Source of the DNA: Paraspadella gotoi
Taxonomy: Eukaryota > Chaetognatha
Reading direction: 5' to 3'
Assembly (NCBI GenBank): GCA_051294375.1
Contig: CM119266.1
Span: forward strand, 21,093,987 to 21,157,986
DNA: 64,000 nucleotides
Part shown: positions 24,427-40,986 of the stretch, piece by piece
Layout: each line of letters opens with the position of its first letter
Numbering within the stretch: the stretch's first letter is position 1
Made by a program: the position numbers and the translations under genes
The notes under the pieces: generated by a model
What the model was told of the DNA's origin: nothing
What the model saw: the letters and a program-made list of their open reading frames with translations, nothing else
Database searches by the model: none

Positions 24427-26089
24427 AATAAAAATCGTTGTATTGGCCAACAATAAACAATTCCTAATGTAAACATATTACATATATTACATTATGTATA
24501 CATATATATTATATAATGGTATAAATCATACATTGTATATATTCGCTTTAATCAATTTCGTCAACGTCGCTCGAAAAAGAGGACAATCTTGATTTCTAGG
24601 TCGAATTCTTTCTTAAATTTTATTTTCGGGAATTGGATTCGGTTGACACGAGGGTCCCTGTCCTCGACCTGATGGCACCAAGTGGCACAGAATCCTTCCA
24701 TTAAGACTTTAAATAAAATAAGAAAAAAAAAGAAGATACAACGACAACATAAACAACAACAACAACAAGAGCCGCTTCGTCGCCAATAATATCATTTTCG
24801 ATCAGAGAGAAAAAAACGCAAACTTTTCATTTTTCAACGAAAGTACAAATTATGGTGTAGTCTAATATTAAAAATATTAACGCTATCATCCCATGAGCCT
24901 TGTTACAAACAACTCATCCCATAAATAAATCTCCTTGACTTTTTTAATGAATCGAAGCTTCATTGTTCCTCTTTCCTCCGCCGTTAATAGTTAATCATTT
25001 TTATGATAACAGTAAATGATCTCTCATACAGTCGCGCCGCCATTTTGTGAAAGATGAGAAAATTGAATTCATTAATTGCGCGAGAGAGATAGAGAACTCC
25101 GACGTGGATACGTGCGCAAATGCACGTACGAGAGAGAGAGAGAGGAGAGAGGGAGAGAGAAGAGAGAGAGAGGAGAGTAGAAACGAGAATTAATAGAGAC
25201 CCAAAAAATCCATTTACCATCTAACTTTTTAATCATCATCTTAGTCTTTCTTCTCCTCTCGTTTTCTTTCTCCTTCTCTCCATCCCTCAAATTCTTCTCT
25301 CCATGCTCTCCTATCCTTCTCTCCCTTCCTTCTATCCTACTATCCCTCCCTTCTATCCCTCTATCCCTCCCTCTCCCATCCTTCTCTCCATATTTTCAGG
25401 CGTTTATCTTCTCTGGGATCATTTTGAGAGACAGGAAAGGATCGTCTATATAACGACTTTCCCCGCATCTTTATTCTTATTAGCGTTTTTTTTTCTCTCT
25501 CTCTTCTCTTTCTCTTCATTTCTTCTTCTACCTGTTCTTGTTTCTCTTCTTTCTTCTTCTTCGTCTCCTTCTCGTTCGGCTTCTTCTTCCCTTTGCCAAA
25601 TTAATTTCGCTAAAAGAATTCTCATCCAAAAATGTCAAAAACATTTCCTTGACAAATGTATTTTGGAGAAAGAACAAGAAAATGAATTTTTCCCCCCTTT
25701 TGCCGTTCGTGCCTGTAAAAAAGTTTGGGAAATTAAAGGGTTGGTCGTCGTTGTCGTCGTCTTCGTCGTCGTCAAAGATACGACGTCTTCATCACCTGCT
25801 TTCAAAAATCAATTTACAAACTTGATAATTATCTAGACGCGAAAGTAATAAAATACAAACAATTAAGAACTTTTTTTTTGTGATGAAGTTCGCTTTTGTT
25901 TCAAACTTTAAAAAATGGGTGTGGAAAAAAAGATACTTAGGTAGTATGACTGCAACTATGAATTTTATCTCTCTCTCTCTTTCTCTTACAGATTTACGAA
26001 AATATTAAAATGACAAAATGATAAAATGGTAAAAGTCTCCTTCCACTTTATATGGTCTCTGACACCTAAGAAGAGGTTTAAAGAATTTG

Positions 26090-26097
<8 letters not shown>

Positions 26098-26166
<69 letters not shown>
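26098..26166 (+). repeat. (CT)n microsatellite
   Basis: Pure run of about 35 units, positional match of 14562-14630. Confidence 0.95.
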
Positions 26167-26167
<1 letters not shown>

Positions 26168-26852
26168 ACTCCACCCCCTTTCCTCTCTCTATCCGAAGGC
26201 GATTCCTGATTAAAGCCATAAAAAGGCGACGCTTCAAACGTGTGCCCAAAATCAGATCACAATTTAATGCTGACGAACCCATGAGGACGAGGAGGGAGAA
26301 GAGGAAGAGGAGGAGGAAGAGGAGGAAGCGAGAGCGAGATTGGAGGAAAATTTATGGTCAAGAATGGAATTGGTGTGGTAAATACAAGGTCAAACTGCGA
26401 CGGAATGAGGAGGGGTTGCAGCAGTCCCTTTTTTTTTTTCTATTTTTTTAAGACAAAGTGACTCTCTTTTCTTTGTATATTTGATGAGAAAATATATATA
26501 GAATCATCAAACTTCAAAAGACATAAAAGGAGACTGTAAATTTTGTCTTCTTTCCCTGTCTTGTGATTGATGAACAATTTTTTTTTTAAAACGACGCTTA
26601 ATAAATTTTTTAAAAAAAACTTTTTTTTTCATTTCTTGATCCTTTTTATTGTTTTTTTGGTTTTTTAACCGGAATATATTTCCCAGGCATCGATGCCAAA
26701 AAAAAAAGGGTTTTAAATTCTTTCATGTTTTTCAATTTCCTCAAAATAGGTGATTCATTAAATGGCGTAAAATTTAACTTAATATTTTAAGACAAAGCAC
26801 GGTGGCGGTTTTCTTTTGAAGGTTTCATCTTTAAATTTGAATATTTTTTAAG

Positions 26853-26887
<35 letters not shown>

Positions 26888-27213
26888 AAGACGAAGAGAG
26901 TTGAACGTACTTTCATAAAGGATCAAAAGTGAAAGGTTTATACTTTTTATCTTCAGGCCACCCAAACGCATCCAAATCATTTTTAAATCCTTCAATATCT
27001 GTGATAATAGATTTTTTAAAAAACATCCCTTTTTCGCATAAAAAAGCGATTAACGTTAATTATTATTTTACGATCTTCGTAAATTAATCTAATAACTATG
27101 ATGACCTAAAAAGTGGATGAGCTGGGAAACTGATTATAAGTTAAAATGATTATATATTATTAACGCTTTGAAGAAAAAAAACTTTTACGATTTTATGCTC
27201 AAAATGAGTGATG

Positions 27214-27286
<73 letters not shown>

Positions 27287-28044
27287 GCCGGCTGACGATC
27301 TGATGAATTAAAACAATCGTGGCATCAAACTAAATTCATCATCAAAGGAGGAGAAAAGACGAAAGGAAGAAAGCGAAGAATTCATACGTCCTCTTTTCTC
27401 ATGAAAGTCAAATTCACTCCCTCTCTCTCTCTCTCTCGCTTAAAAGTTTTTTTTCTTTTTAAGTTTCGAAACAAGATTTCTACTACATCTAAAAATTAAA
27501 TTTCTCCAAGTGAATTTTCAATAAAGGGGAGTCCAAAATTTTAAATCATTATTTTGATATTATTACTGGCAAGAATGTTATTGTTGTATTCCGAGCTCTA
27601 CCAAATCTAAAAATTTGATTATAGTAGTTTTTATTTTATAACAGGTCTGCTTAGACACGAATCACCCGAAGGGGATATTTTTTATCATTTCCTAAAATTT
27701 TATTTCCTATTTTTGGCGGAAAAAGAAATAACTGGGTGAGACCGTCGCGTCAGATTTAAAAATAAACAATCGTTATAATTTTTAAAAACATGATATATAA
27801 AGCTGCGTCACTAGTTAATCAAGTCAAAAGAGAAACCTGTAACTACGTTATATCGTTGACCCGAACCGAAAATGCCCCCCCCCAAAAAAAGGATTAAGAC
27901 CCTAATTTTGTGCCTAAATTAGTTAAGTGACGTTGATTCATAAAATTCTGATTTATGATTTCGAAGGAAAGAATTGAAGCTGGGGAGGAGAAATAGGAGG
28001 AAAGTTCGCGCCAATCGAAATTTGATTAGAAACAAAGAAAAGGA

Positions 28045-28151
<107 letters not shown>

Positions 28152-29147
28152 CGAGAATTCATCGGTGTCTGGCTTACATACTCTAGTATTTATTACAGAT
28201 GAAGGGAGAGAATAAAAAATATTTTTATTATTTTTTTTTGTAAGTTACCATGACTACCATTTACGTTTATTTTTTTAAAACCATCCAAATGTCATATTTT
28301 CTGAAACAGGGCAAGAGATCAATCAACTTTAAACGTTTAACTTTTTAACCATTTGTATTTACATGTTAAAACTATGAGGTTTATACATAATTCAGATAAT
28401 AAATATCCGTAAATTGTTGAACATTAAATTTTAAAATAGAAATCAGAATAACACGGTAGTCATTGACTATCGCCCTTGCAAGAAAGGCCAAAGGAGAAAC
28501 CTTTTTAAATTTAATAACTTCCGAAACGAACTCTTTCACGGCTTCACTCGACCCGAAAAAAAAAGGAACTCTCTCCAAAAACTCATTTAAATATTGAATT
28601 AGGCGAAAAGCTGGTAATTTACGAATCGCGGGCCAGGAATCGCATTCCACTTGATGCTTCGTGAAATTCAAAACGGGAATTTTATGTACAGCTTTTTTTT
28701 GTTTTTTTTGTTTTTTTTGTTTTGTTTTTTTTTTTAACTTAAGAAATAGGGTAATAAATGGCTAAAAAACGGATACATGATATTACCAGATATTCACCGG
28801 TATTCTTTTGAATTTATCCGAATCTTTTTCCTGTTTTCAATTATGTCGAATTCTGATTTCAAATCCCGCTGTTTCTATCCTCACGTGATTAGATTTGAGT
28901 TTGTTTACATAAATCACAGAATTTCTGATCTCATTCGATTAAAAAAAAAAAAAAGAGCATCTTAATCGGCGTAATTCTCTTCCTCTTTCTTACTGTCTCT
29001 CACTCTCTTTCTCTCTTTCTCTCTCTCTCACTCTCTTTCTCGCTTTCACTCGCTTTCTCTCGCTAACTACGAAATTACTAGAGCCTACTAGACGTATTAA
29101 TTATTATTTCAGTTCCCTCAGATGTAAGAAAAGGAAATAACGTTTGA

Positions 29148-29285
29148 TTGTCCAATCAGCGTCTCTCTTCACTCCCTCCACCAATCAGAATCTGAACAGT
29201 ATCTCGTAAACGGTCTCAACTTCGCGAACGTGCGGTCGTTGGCGTATCGCATCTGTCGTCAACGTCGTCATAGCAACCCTGGCGC
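29148..29285 (+). promoter_or_regulatory. Possible ABCC promoter region (CCAAT boxes), copy 2
   Basis: Same motifs as in copy 1: CCAATCAG at 29152-29159 and 29181-29188, then CpG-rich sequence with GTCATAGCAACC. The 404-bp insertion lies between this region and the gene. Confidence 0.3.
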
Positions 29286-29435
29286 CGATCCGAATTTAGG
29301 ACATTAAGAAAAAAGAAAAGCCAGGAGGTGTTGGTGGGCGGTTGTATTTTAATGGAATTTTTCTTCACCCCGTTTTTTTCTTGAAGAGGAAACGGCAATA
29401 TTCTGCATTAATCTTCAATAATCTGCAACTAAGTT

Positions 29436-29839
29436 AGGGTATTGCACAAAAATGTTAAAAATACCTTTTTTCTTCATTCGATTTGATTTAAACCTTATAT
29501 TAAGCCTTACGAAGTGTACTTTATCATTAATTGGTAGTTTGTTTTTTAAAATTTGAGAATTACGGCCAACAGATTGACGTCAATTTGCCTAGTTTTTGCG
29601 CTACAATAAAAAGAAATATTGCTTTCTGTACTATTTCAATATTTTTATTATTTAAAATATCTTTTTCGATTTTTTGTTAGACTTACACTTGCCCTACCTA
29701 TATTCAAAAAATAAAATTTTTCTTTTCAGTATTTTCCATACAGTAAATATTTCAAAAAGCCTTGTTTTTTGGTATCAAATCCCCTATTATTTTTCGGCCG
29801 ATAGAGAAATAAAAATTTCGTCGAATACTGCTAATCCCT
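29436..29839. mobile_element. 404-bp hAT-like non-autonomous element (MITE) with target duplication
   Basis: AACTAAGTT occurs at 29427-29435 and again at 29840-29848, exactly bracketing the insert; copy 1 has a single AACTAAGTT at 17929-17937, an empty site. Ends are short, imperfect inverted repeats (AGGGTATTGC and GCTAATCCCT). A target duplication of 8-9 bp with AGGG ends points to the hAT superfamily. It has no coding capacity. Confidence 0.8.
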
Positions 29840-29913
29840 AACTAAGTTTAGCATAGCCTTCTAGTTTGATCATATCCTATAATTTTTTTTTTAATTTTTT
29901 TTTAAATCGAGTG

Positions 29914-30205
29914 TGGCGAATCCCAAATTCGCCTCCCGTATAGCTTGTATAGCTTGACAGCTAAGTACTTGTTCACAAACCGTGAGTTCCGGGTTCAATC
30001 CCCTCACGGTCACGCTGGTTAAAGTGTGCTGTTGACGGCAAAAACACGCCAGTGACTTGGGGTGGTCACTGCAGGTCCAAATCCCTGAGCGCCATCTGTC
30101 GTGAGATGCCTCACACCCCGCGCATCACGAATGTCTCCCAGTTTCCATACAAACCTATATAAACAGCATTCGCCCCCTATCTTTTATTGATTCACCTTTC
30201 AGTTC
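29914..30205 (+). mobile_element. SINE-like repeat family S2 (second copy of the region)
   Basis: Positional counterpart of 18002-18300, with the same hairpin and B box, about 640 bp upstream of ABCC exon 1. A TATATAAAC run at about 30155 could serve as a TATA element, but it lies inside the repeat. Confidence 0.6.
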
Positions 30206-30847
30206 CTCATAACAGTATGCCAGTGCAAATGATAATATACTTTTCCCTCATGGAATGCGTAATTTTGACAAATCATTGAAGTGGAACAAACTGGTTATTA
30301 GGCCGGAACAGGTTGAGAACTAGAAGTTCTCTCAAATAGATAATGGTAAAATGACTTTAAGAGAATATGAAAATGAAAATAGTTTTAAGATTTAACTTAT
30401 AGATAAGCGCACAGAAGCATTTAAAAATTATTTATTATTAATTTTTTTAATTTTTTATGGATTCTAATAAATCTTTAAAAGTTATAAGAAGGTTATTATT
30501 ACAACTTTTTAAATTTTTGTTCTTTTATAGATAACAATTTTAAAAAACTATAAAATTCAGTTATTGAAGATGATTTTTTAAGGTTTTTTATATTTTGGCC
30601 CGCCTGGTTATTGGCCTCTTAAATTTCAACCGGTTTTCAAGACAAAATCAAGTAAGGATCTTCATTAAATTCATGAAACTTGATTTAACGGGTGTGCTCT
30701 TCTTTTTTTCAGTTATCTAACCCTCATTCACTTCCCCAGTTCAATCGTCCAAGATCCTACATTAAATTGTTTCTCTAGTTTTAAAAACATTGTTCCATCA
30801 CGTCTTACAAATAGCGAATTAAATAATATTAAATACGATCTCTCAAA

Positions 30848-35782
<4,935 letters not shown>

Positions 35783-35784
35783 CG

Positions 35785-35820
35785 CTGACACTGACACTGA
35801 CACTGACACTGACACTGACT
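35785..35820 (+). repeat. (CTGACA)6 hexanucleotide repeat just after the ABCC stop codon
   Basis: Six hexamers begin two bases past the TGA at 35780-35782, so they lie at the start of the 3' UTR. Being a multiple of six, it could have grown into or out of the reading frame. ATTAAA poly(A)-signal variants occur at 35834-35839 and 35897-35902. Confidence 0.9.
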
Positions 35821-36286
35821 AACACTTTACACAATTAAAACGCGTGAATGAAACTGTTTTAAGTAGTTAAACTGTTGTTAGTAGACTATGGTAGTTATTA
35901 AATACTATATTAATAATGCGTACTTTTTAATTGATTATCCATGTCAGAATGCAAAAATAACATGACCAAATGTTAAATGTTAATTGACTGCTAAAAAACA
36001 TATTCTTATAAATATAAAATTTACTATTCTATCGGCATCGCTTCTTTATTTCCGTTATTTATCCACCACTGAAAAACTCAACATTTTTTTGGCCTTTTTC
36101 ACTTTAAAGCCTAAAACTGCTTCCATTCACAAAGAAAAAGAAAAAAAAAAACGAATAAAATAAAACAGGATTTGAAAATTGAAAACAATTCCTCTGCCTT
36201 CCCTCCAAAAAACCTGAATAAATGGCTTCGAAAACACCATAAAAACTTTTTCTCATGCCCTTTTCTCCATGATATACGTCAAAAAC

Positions 36287-36290
<4 letters not shown>

Positions 36291-36336
<46 letters not shown>
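36291..36336 (+). repeat. (GA)n microsatellite
   Basis: Pure GA run of 46 bp in the ABCC 3' flank. Confidence 0.95.
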
Positions 36337-36340
<4 letters not shown>

Positions 36341-36581
36341 GCCATCTTTCGCCAAGTTCCATACACGGCATATGATTGGGCCAAGACGTTGAGATCCGAC
36401 TCTTCATTGGACGCGGAGCAACTTTGTTACTTTGCCCAAAAACGAGAGATATAGAGAGCGAGAGGGGGAGAGAGCAGGCGAGAGTGAGAGAGAGGGAGAT
36501 AACTCGGCGCGCTATCATGAGGTTATATCGGATCTCGCGAAAGGAAGCATAAAGATCATAACGTTTATAGCCAGGAATCGG

Positions 36582-36642
36582 CCATTAGGGGGCGCTCAAG
36601 ACAAATGGTTCGTGACGTCGGTGGCGTCTCTACCGGAAGTGA
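36582..36642 (+). promoter_or_regulatory. CTCF-like, CRE-like and ETS-like site cluster
   Basis: CCATTAGGGGGCGC (36582-36595) fits the CTCF core with one mismatch; TGACGTCG (36613-36620) is CRE-like; ACCGGAAGTGA (36632-36642) is a strong ETS-type site. The cluster lies 0.8 kb past the ABCC stop in a GC-richer pocket. It could be a promoter or boundary for a neighbouring gene that I cannot identify. Confidence 0.35.
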
Positions 36643-36999
36643 CGAGCCGAGAGAGAGGAGGCGTGGTGCTCGGGGAAGTGGGACGTGGGCCAGAGAAGAT
36701 TTGTGGATGGGCGGGAGAGATGCGTTGCGATGTTTCCCTTTCTCAAGTTGAAGGCAGTAAATCCGGGCAGAGAAAAAAAAATTAGATATCCATTATCAAA
36801 AGGAACATTCTTGTTTCTTTTATATTCTTACTTTTATTTATTTAATTTGTCTCATTTTTTTTAATCGTTATCTTTGTCCTTCTTTCCTGTATGGCATTAT
36901 TCTCTTATTGTTATAGTCATGGTTATAGTTTTGTTTCTGCCACTCTTCTCCGCCTATTGCTTCATATTAACATTCTTCGCTTTATATTTCCGCTTCTTA

Positions 37000-39032
37000 C
37001 AGTTATTTTATTCTTACATCAAAGATAAAGAAAAGAATGACTTAAAAATTAAATTTCGTTTATGTCTGTATATGATATTCTCGTTACTTTGAATTCATTC
37101 TTTTATCTAAAAAGGCCTTTGCAGAGTTTTGACTTCTAATTATATTTTTGTGGCTGGGACTATTTAAATCAGTCCGTTTTTACTTTTTTTCCTTCTTTTT
37201 TAATTTTATATTCGAGAAAGCAAAGTGGTTTTTTGAAATTGTTACAAACAATTTATCTTTATTAAGAGACGGACATATTAAAAATGTTGATGAAGGCTTG
37301 AAGTCAACTACGAAATCATGCTCATCTCTTAAATAAAAATAAATCGTATATAACAATTTCAAAAATACTTTCTTTAATATTAAAACAATGAAAAAGAAGG
37401 AATATATATGCATTCATGTATTTTATATTTATTATTTTATGTATTTATATTCAAGCTTTTATGTTTTAGTATTGGTTTTTCATTATCAATACTCTCTTTC
37501 ATTTTAGCACTTAATATGTAGATGAGGCAGCCGCAAATCCTAACAGAGCAGGATTTTTGTAAATACTAATTAAAGTGTTTTATATAAAATTTTTAGTAGT
37601 GATAGTGAATATTCTTACAATTTGAATGTCTATAAACTTTATATGTCTAACATTATCACAAAGCATAAACTTTAATTGAAACCTCTCCAAACTTTTTACG
37701 ATTTTTTTTAGTGAATCTATAGTAAAAAAAATGAAAAAAAGAATTATTGCAAGTTAGTAATTCAAACTGGACTATATGTTAATATTTATTTAAAATTAAG
37801 ATACATAAAATAGATGTCCCATTCAATTAGCGTAAAACGGGCTGCAGATCTTGTTTACTTGTAGCACCTCCAAAATAAATATATTTTAATTAATCAAGAA
37901 TTTTCATGTTATAATAAGAATTATATTTAATAAATAAAAATAAAATATTTTAAAACTATTAATATATATTTTATTCAAGTATTAAAAGTTAATGCATTAT
38001 ACTTGTTAATATTTTGGAACATTTTTTATTAACAATATATATCAATATTGAGTGAGCTACTTTATTATTATTATTTTGTAAATTTTTTTCATAAATAATA
38101 ACAAATATTATTCTATTAAAAGCTGGATATGAGATTGAATTAAAGCACTCAACTAATATATACTGTTATTTTATTTGAGATTAAGTTTTAATTAAACATC
38201 ATATATTTTTTATAATAAAATAAAGTTAATAATTGTGTTTATTTATTTTTTATTATAATTTTATATTATTTTTTATTTTAAAACATTTGTTTTAAAGCCT
38301 TATAAGTAGAACTGTATTTTTGTATCTTTATTTTTAAAAAAATATTCTATTTGAAAGTACTAATTGATTAATCTTTTTTTAAAAAAAAATTTAATTTTTA
38401 CGAATTAATTTAATAATGAAAAATCGTAAAAGTTGGGAGAGGTCTCAAATTAAAGCTTATGTTTTGTAGATAATGATAGATGTATAAACATTCAAATTGT
38501 AAGCAACAGACAAAAATAATAAAAAATATTTTTTCAAATTTTTTTCAAGATTTAACAATTCATAGCTCCTGAACAAAATTAAAAAACTAATACCTATTTA
38601 CGCCAATAAGAAAGCCCAAGGTTTACTCTAGAGGATTTAGTCTGTTTTATACCTTATTTTACATTATTTTTAAAGTTATAAGGGAAAAATAAAAAATGTG
38701 ACTTTAAAATGCCGAGAATTCGGTTTTTTTAAACATCAATAATTGGAAAAGTATTTTTTGGATTTTTAAAAATAAAGTATGTAAAATGAAGTATTTTTTC
38801 CGCTCTTTAAAATGACACAGGTTAAATTTGATTCTGACTGATATTTTTCAAGATATCTATCATTTTTAATGGAAAAAAACCGTTTTTTTGCAAATTTTGA
38901 AGAGTTGCAAGCACTTATTGATCGATTTTTCAAAAAACAAAGATAGAAAAAAATTAGTAGCTTATAGGGGACTAATTTGTACTAGTGCTAAATTCTGTAA
39001 AAAACTTTATAAAAATTTGCTAAGGGCCTGAC
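37000..39032 (+). repeat. Arm U, first direct copy
   Basis: Begins CAGTTATTTTATTCTTACAT and ends AAATTTGCTAAGGGCCTGAC at the gap. It matches 40987-43087 in order along its length. Contains the hairpin at 37232-37360. Otherwise AT-rich with no gene. Confidence 0.85.
37232..37360 (+). repeat. Hairpin with degenerate hammerhead-like centre in arm U
   Basis: Arms TTTGAAATTGTTACAAACAA and the complementary end (AACAATTTCAAA) enclose GTTGATGAAGG, a 20-bp stretch, then CGAAATCATG and TCTTAAATAAAAATAAATCG. The order TGATGAAG, GAAA, CATG, TAAATAAAAAT is the same as in the element at 24383. The first base of the core is T, not C, so it is unlikely to be active. Confidence 0.4.
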
Positions 39033-39057
39033 NNNNNNNNNNNNNNNNNNNNNNNNN
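39033..39057. other. 25-N gap at a palindrome centre
   Basis: Sequence left and right of the gap are reverse complements from the first bases (AAATTTGCTAAGG against TTAGCAAATTT). Confidence 0.95.
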
Positions 39058-40565
39058 TGGCTTAGCAAATTTTTATAAGTTTTTTACAGAATTTAGCACT
39101 ATAGTACAAATTAGTCCACTATTGCTAATTAATTTTTTCATCTATCTGTTTTTTTGAAAAATCGATCAATAAGTGCTTGCAACTCTTCAAAATTTGCAAA
39201 AAAAACGGTTTTTTTTCATTAAAAATGATAGATATCTTGAAAAATATCAGTCAGAATCAAATTTAACCTGCGTCAATTTAAAGAGCGGAAAAAATACTTC
39301 ATTTTACATACTTTATTTTTAAAAATCCAAAAAATACTTTTCCAATTATTGATGTTTAAAAAACCGAATTCTCGGCATTAAAGTCACTTTTTTTATTTTC
39401 CCCTTATAACTCTTTGAAAATAATGTAAAATAAGGTATAAACAGACTAAATCCTCTAGAGTAAACCTTGGGCTTTCTATTGGCGTAAATAGGTATTAGTT
39501 TTTTTAATTTTGTTCAGGAGCTATGAATTGTTAAATCTTGAAAAAAAATTTTGAAAAAATATTTATTTAATATTTTTGTCTGTATGCTTACAATTTGAAT
39601 GTTTATACATCTATCATTATCTACAAAACATAAGCTTTAATTTGAGACCTCTCCCAATTTTACAATTTTTCATTATTGAATTATACGTAAAAATTAAATT
39701 TTTTTTTAAAAAAAGATTAATCAATTAGTACTTTCAAATAGAATTTTTTTAAAAATAAAGATACAAAAATACAGTTCTACTTATAAGGCTTTAAAACAAA
39801 TGTTTAAAATAAAAAATAATATAAAATTATAATAAAAAATAAATAAAACAAATTATTAACTTTATTTTATATATAAAAATATATTGATGTTTTATTAAAA
39901 CTTATTCTCAAATAAAATAACAGTATATATTAGTTGAGTGCTTTAATTCAATCTCATATCCAGCTTTTAATAGTAATAATATTTGTTATTATTTATGAAA
40001 AAAAATTTACAAAATAATAATAATACAGTACTCACTCATAATTTGATATATATTGTTAATAAAAAATGTTCCAAAAATATTAACAAGTATAATGCATTAA
40101 CTTTTAATACTTGAATAGAATATATATTAATAGTTTTTAAAATATTTTATAAATTTTTTAAAATAATTTAAAATTTTTTAAAATTATAACAATAAAACAA
40201 TTTGTGATAAAACAAATAAATTGTTTTTTTTTCTCCTAAATTTCAAAACGCCAACAAAATTGATAGTTTATACACAATGTCTTACCAATATTTTATAATA
40301 AATTATTATTTATTAAAATAAATTTATTTTATAGCCTAACAAGTAGAACTGCATTTGTATTATATATAGAACATATTTGTATCTTAATTTTTAAGAAATA
40401 ATCCATTTGAAAATTACTATATTGAATAATCTTTTTTCTATTTAAATTTTTACTTATAATTCAATAAAAAAAATTGTAAAAAGTTAGGAGAGGTTTCAAA
40501 TTAAAGCTTATGCTTTGTAGATAATGTTAGACATATAAAGTTTATAGACATTCAAATTGTAAGCA
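39058..40565 (-). repeat. Arm U, inverted copy
   Basis: Reverse complement of about 37590-39032 and of 41580-43085, starting TTAGCAAATTTTTATAA at the gap. It and the right direct arm lie in one ungapped contig, so at least one inverted pair is not created by scaffolding. Confidence 0.85.
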
Positions 40566-40815
40566 TGATCTTTCAGTTGTGACCTGGTGGCTCATTGAGT
40601 AAAGCATAAGCTCATGACCATTAGGTACCGGTTCATCCAACCCGGTACCTACCCTGCGGGAAGAGTGAGGACGGCCGTAAGCCGCCTTGGGGGCGTGGCA
40701 AACCCTCAAGCCTGGTTCCAAGCCAGGACCCGTTCCATGTCTGCAGAGGGGGTTATACAACAGTTACGGATAGTCATCTTCTGCCCACTTAGCGCCTTAT
40801 CAACAAATATAAAAT
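40566..40815 (+). mobile_element. tRNA-related SINE-like repeat (family S1)
   Basis: Plus-strand copy with A-box-like TGGCTCATTGAG, B box GGTTCATCCAACCC, the GGACGGCCGTAAGCC block and an A-rich tail (ATATAAAATAAAAAAAAAGG). It sits between the inverted arms of the 6-kb composite, so it probably inserted into that element. Confidence 0.75.
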
Positions 40816-40986
40816 AAAAAAAAAGGAAGGAAAAAAGTTAAAAACGGACTGATTTAATAGATCCACAATTAAAAAACGCAATTCTAGTAGTTAATGAAGC
40901 TAGTAAATAAAGAAATAACTACTAAAACCGTTTCTAAGTTCATATTCAAATCAAAAACTGTTAAAAATTTATTGAAATAGGTTGCT

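Larger units (their letters stand above)
35821..36959. other. ABCC 3' flank
   Basis: Variant poly(A) signals near 35834 and 35897, AT-rich DNA, a GA microsatellite, then a CpG-rich pocket (36340-36780) with the CTCF/CRE/ETS-like cluster. No coding frame is supported. Confidence 0.6.
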
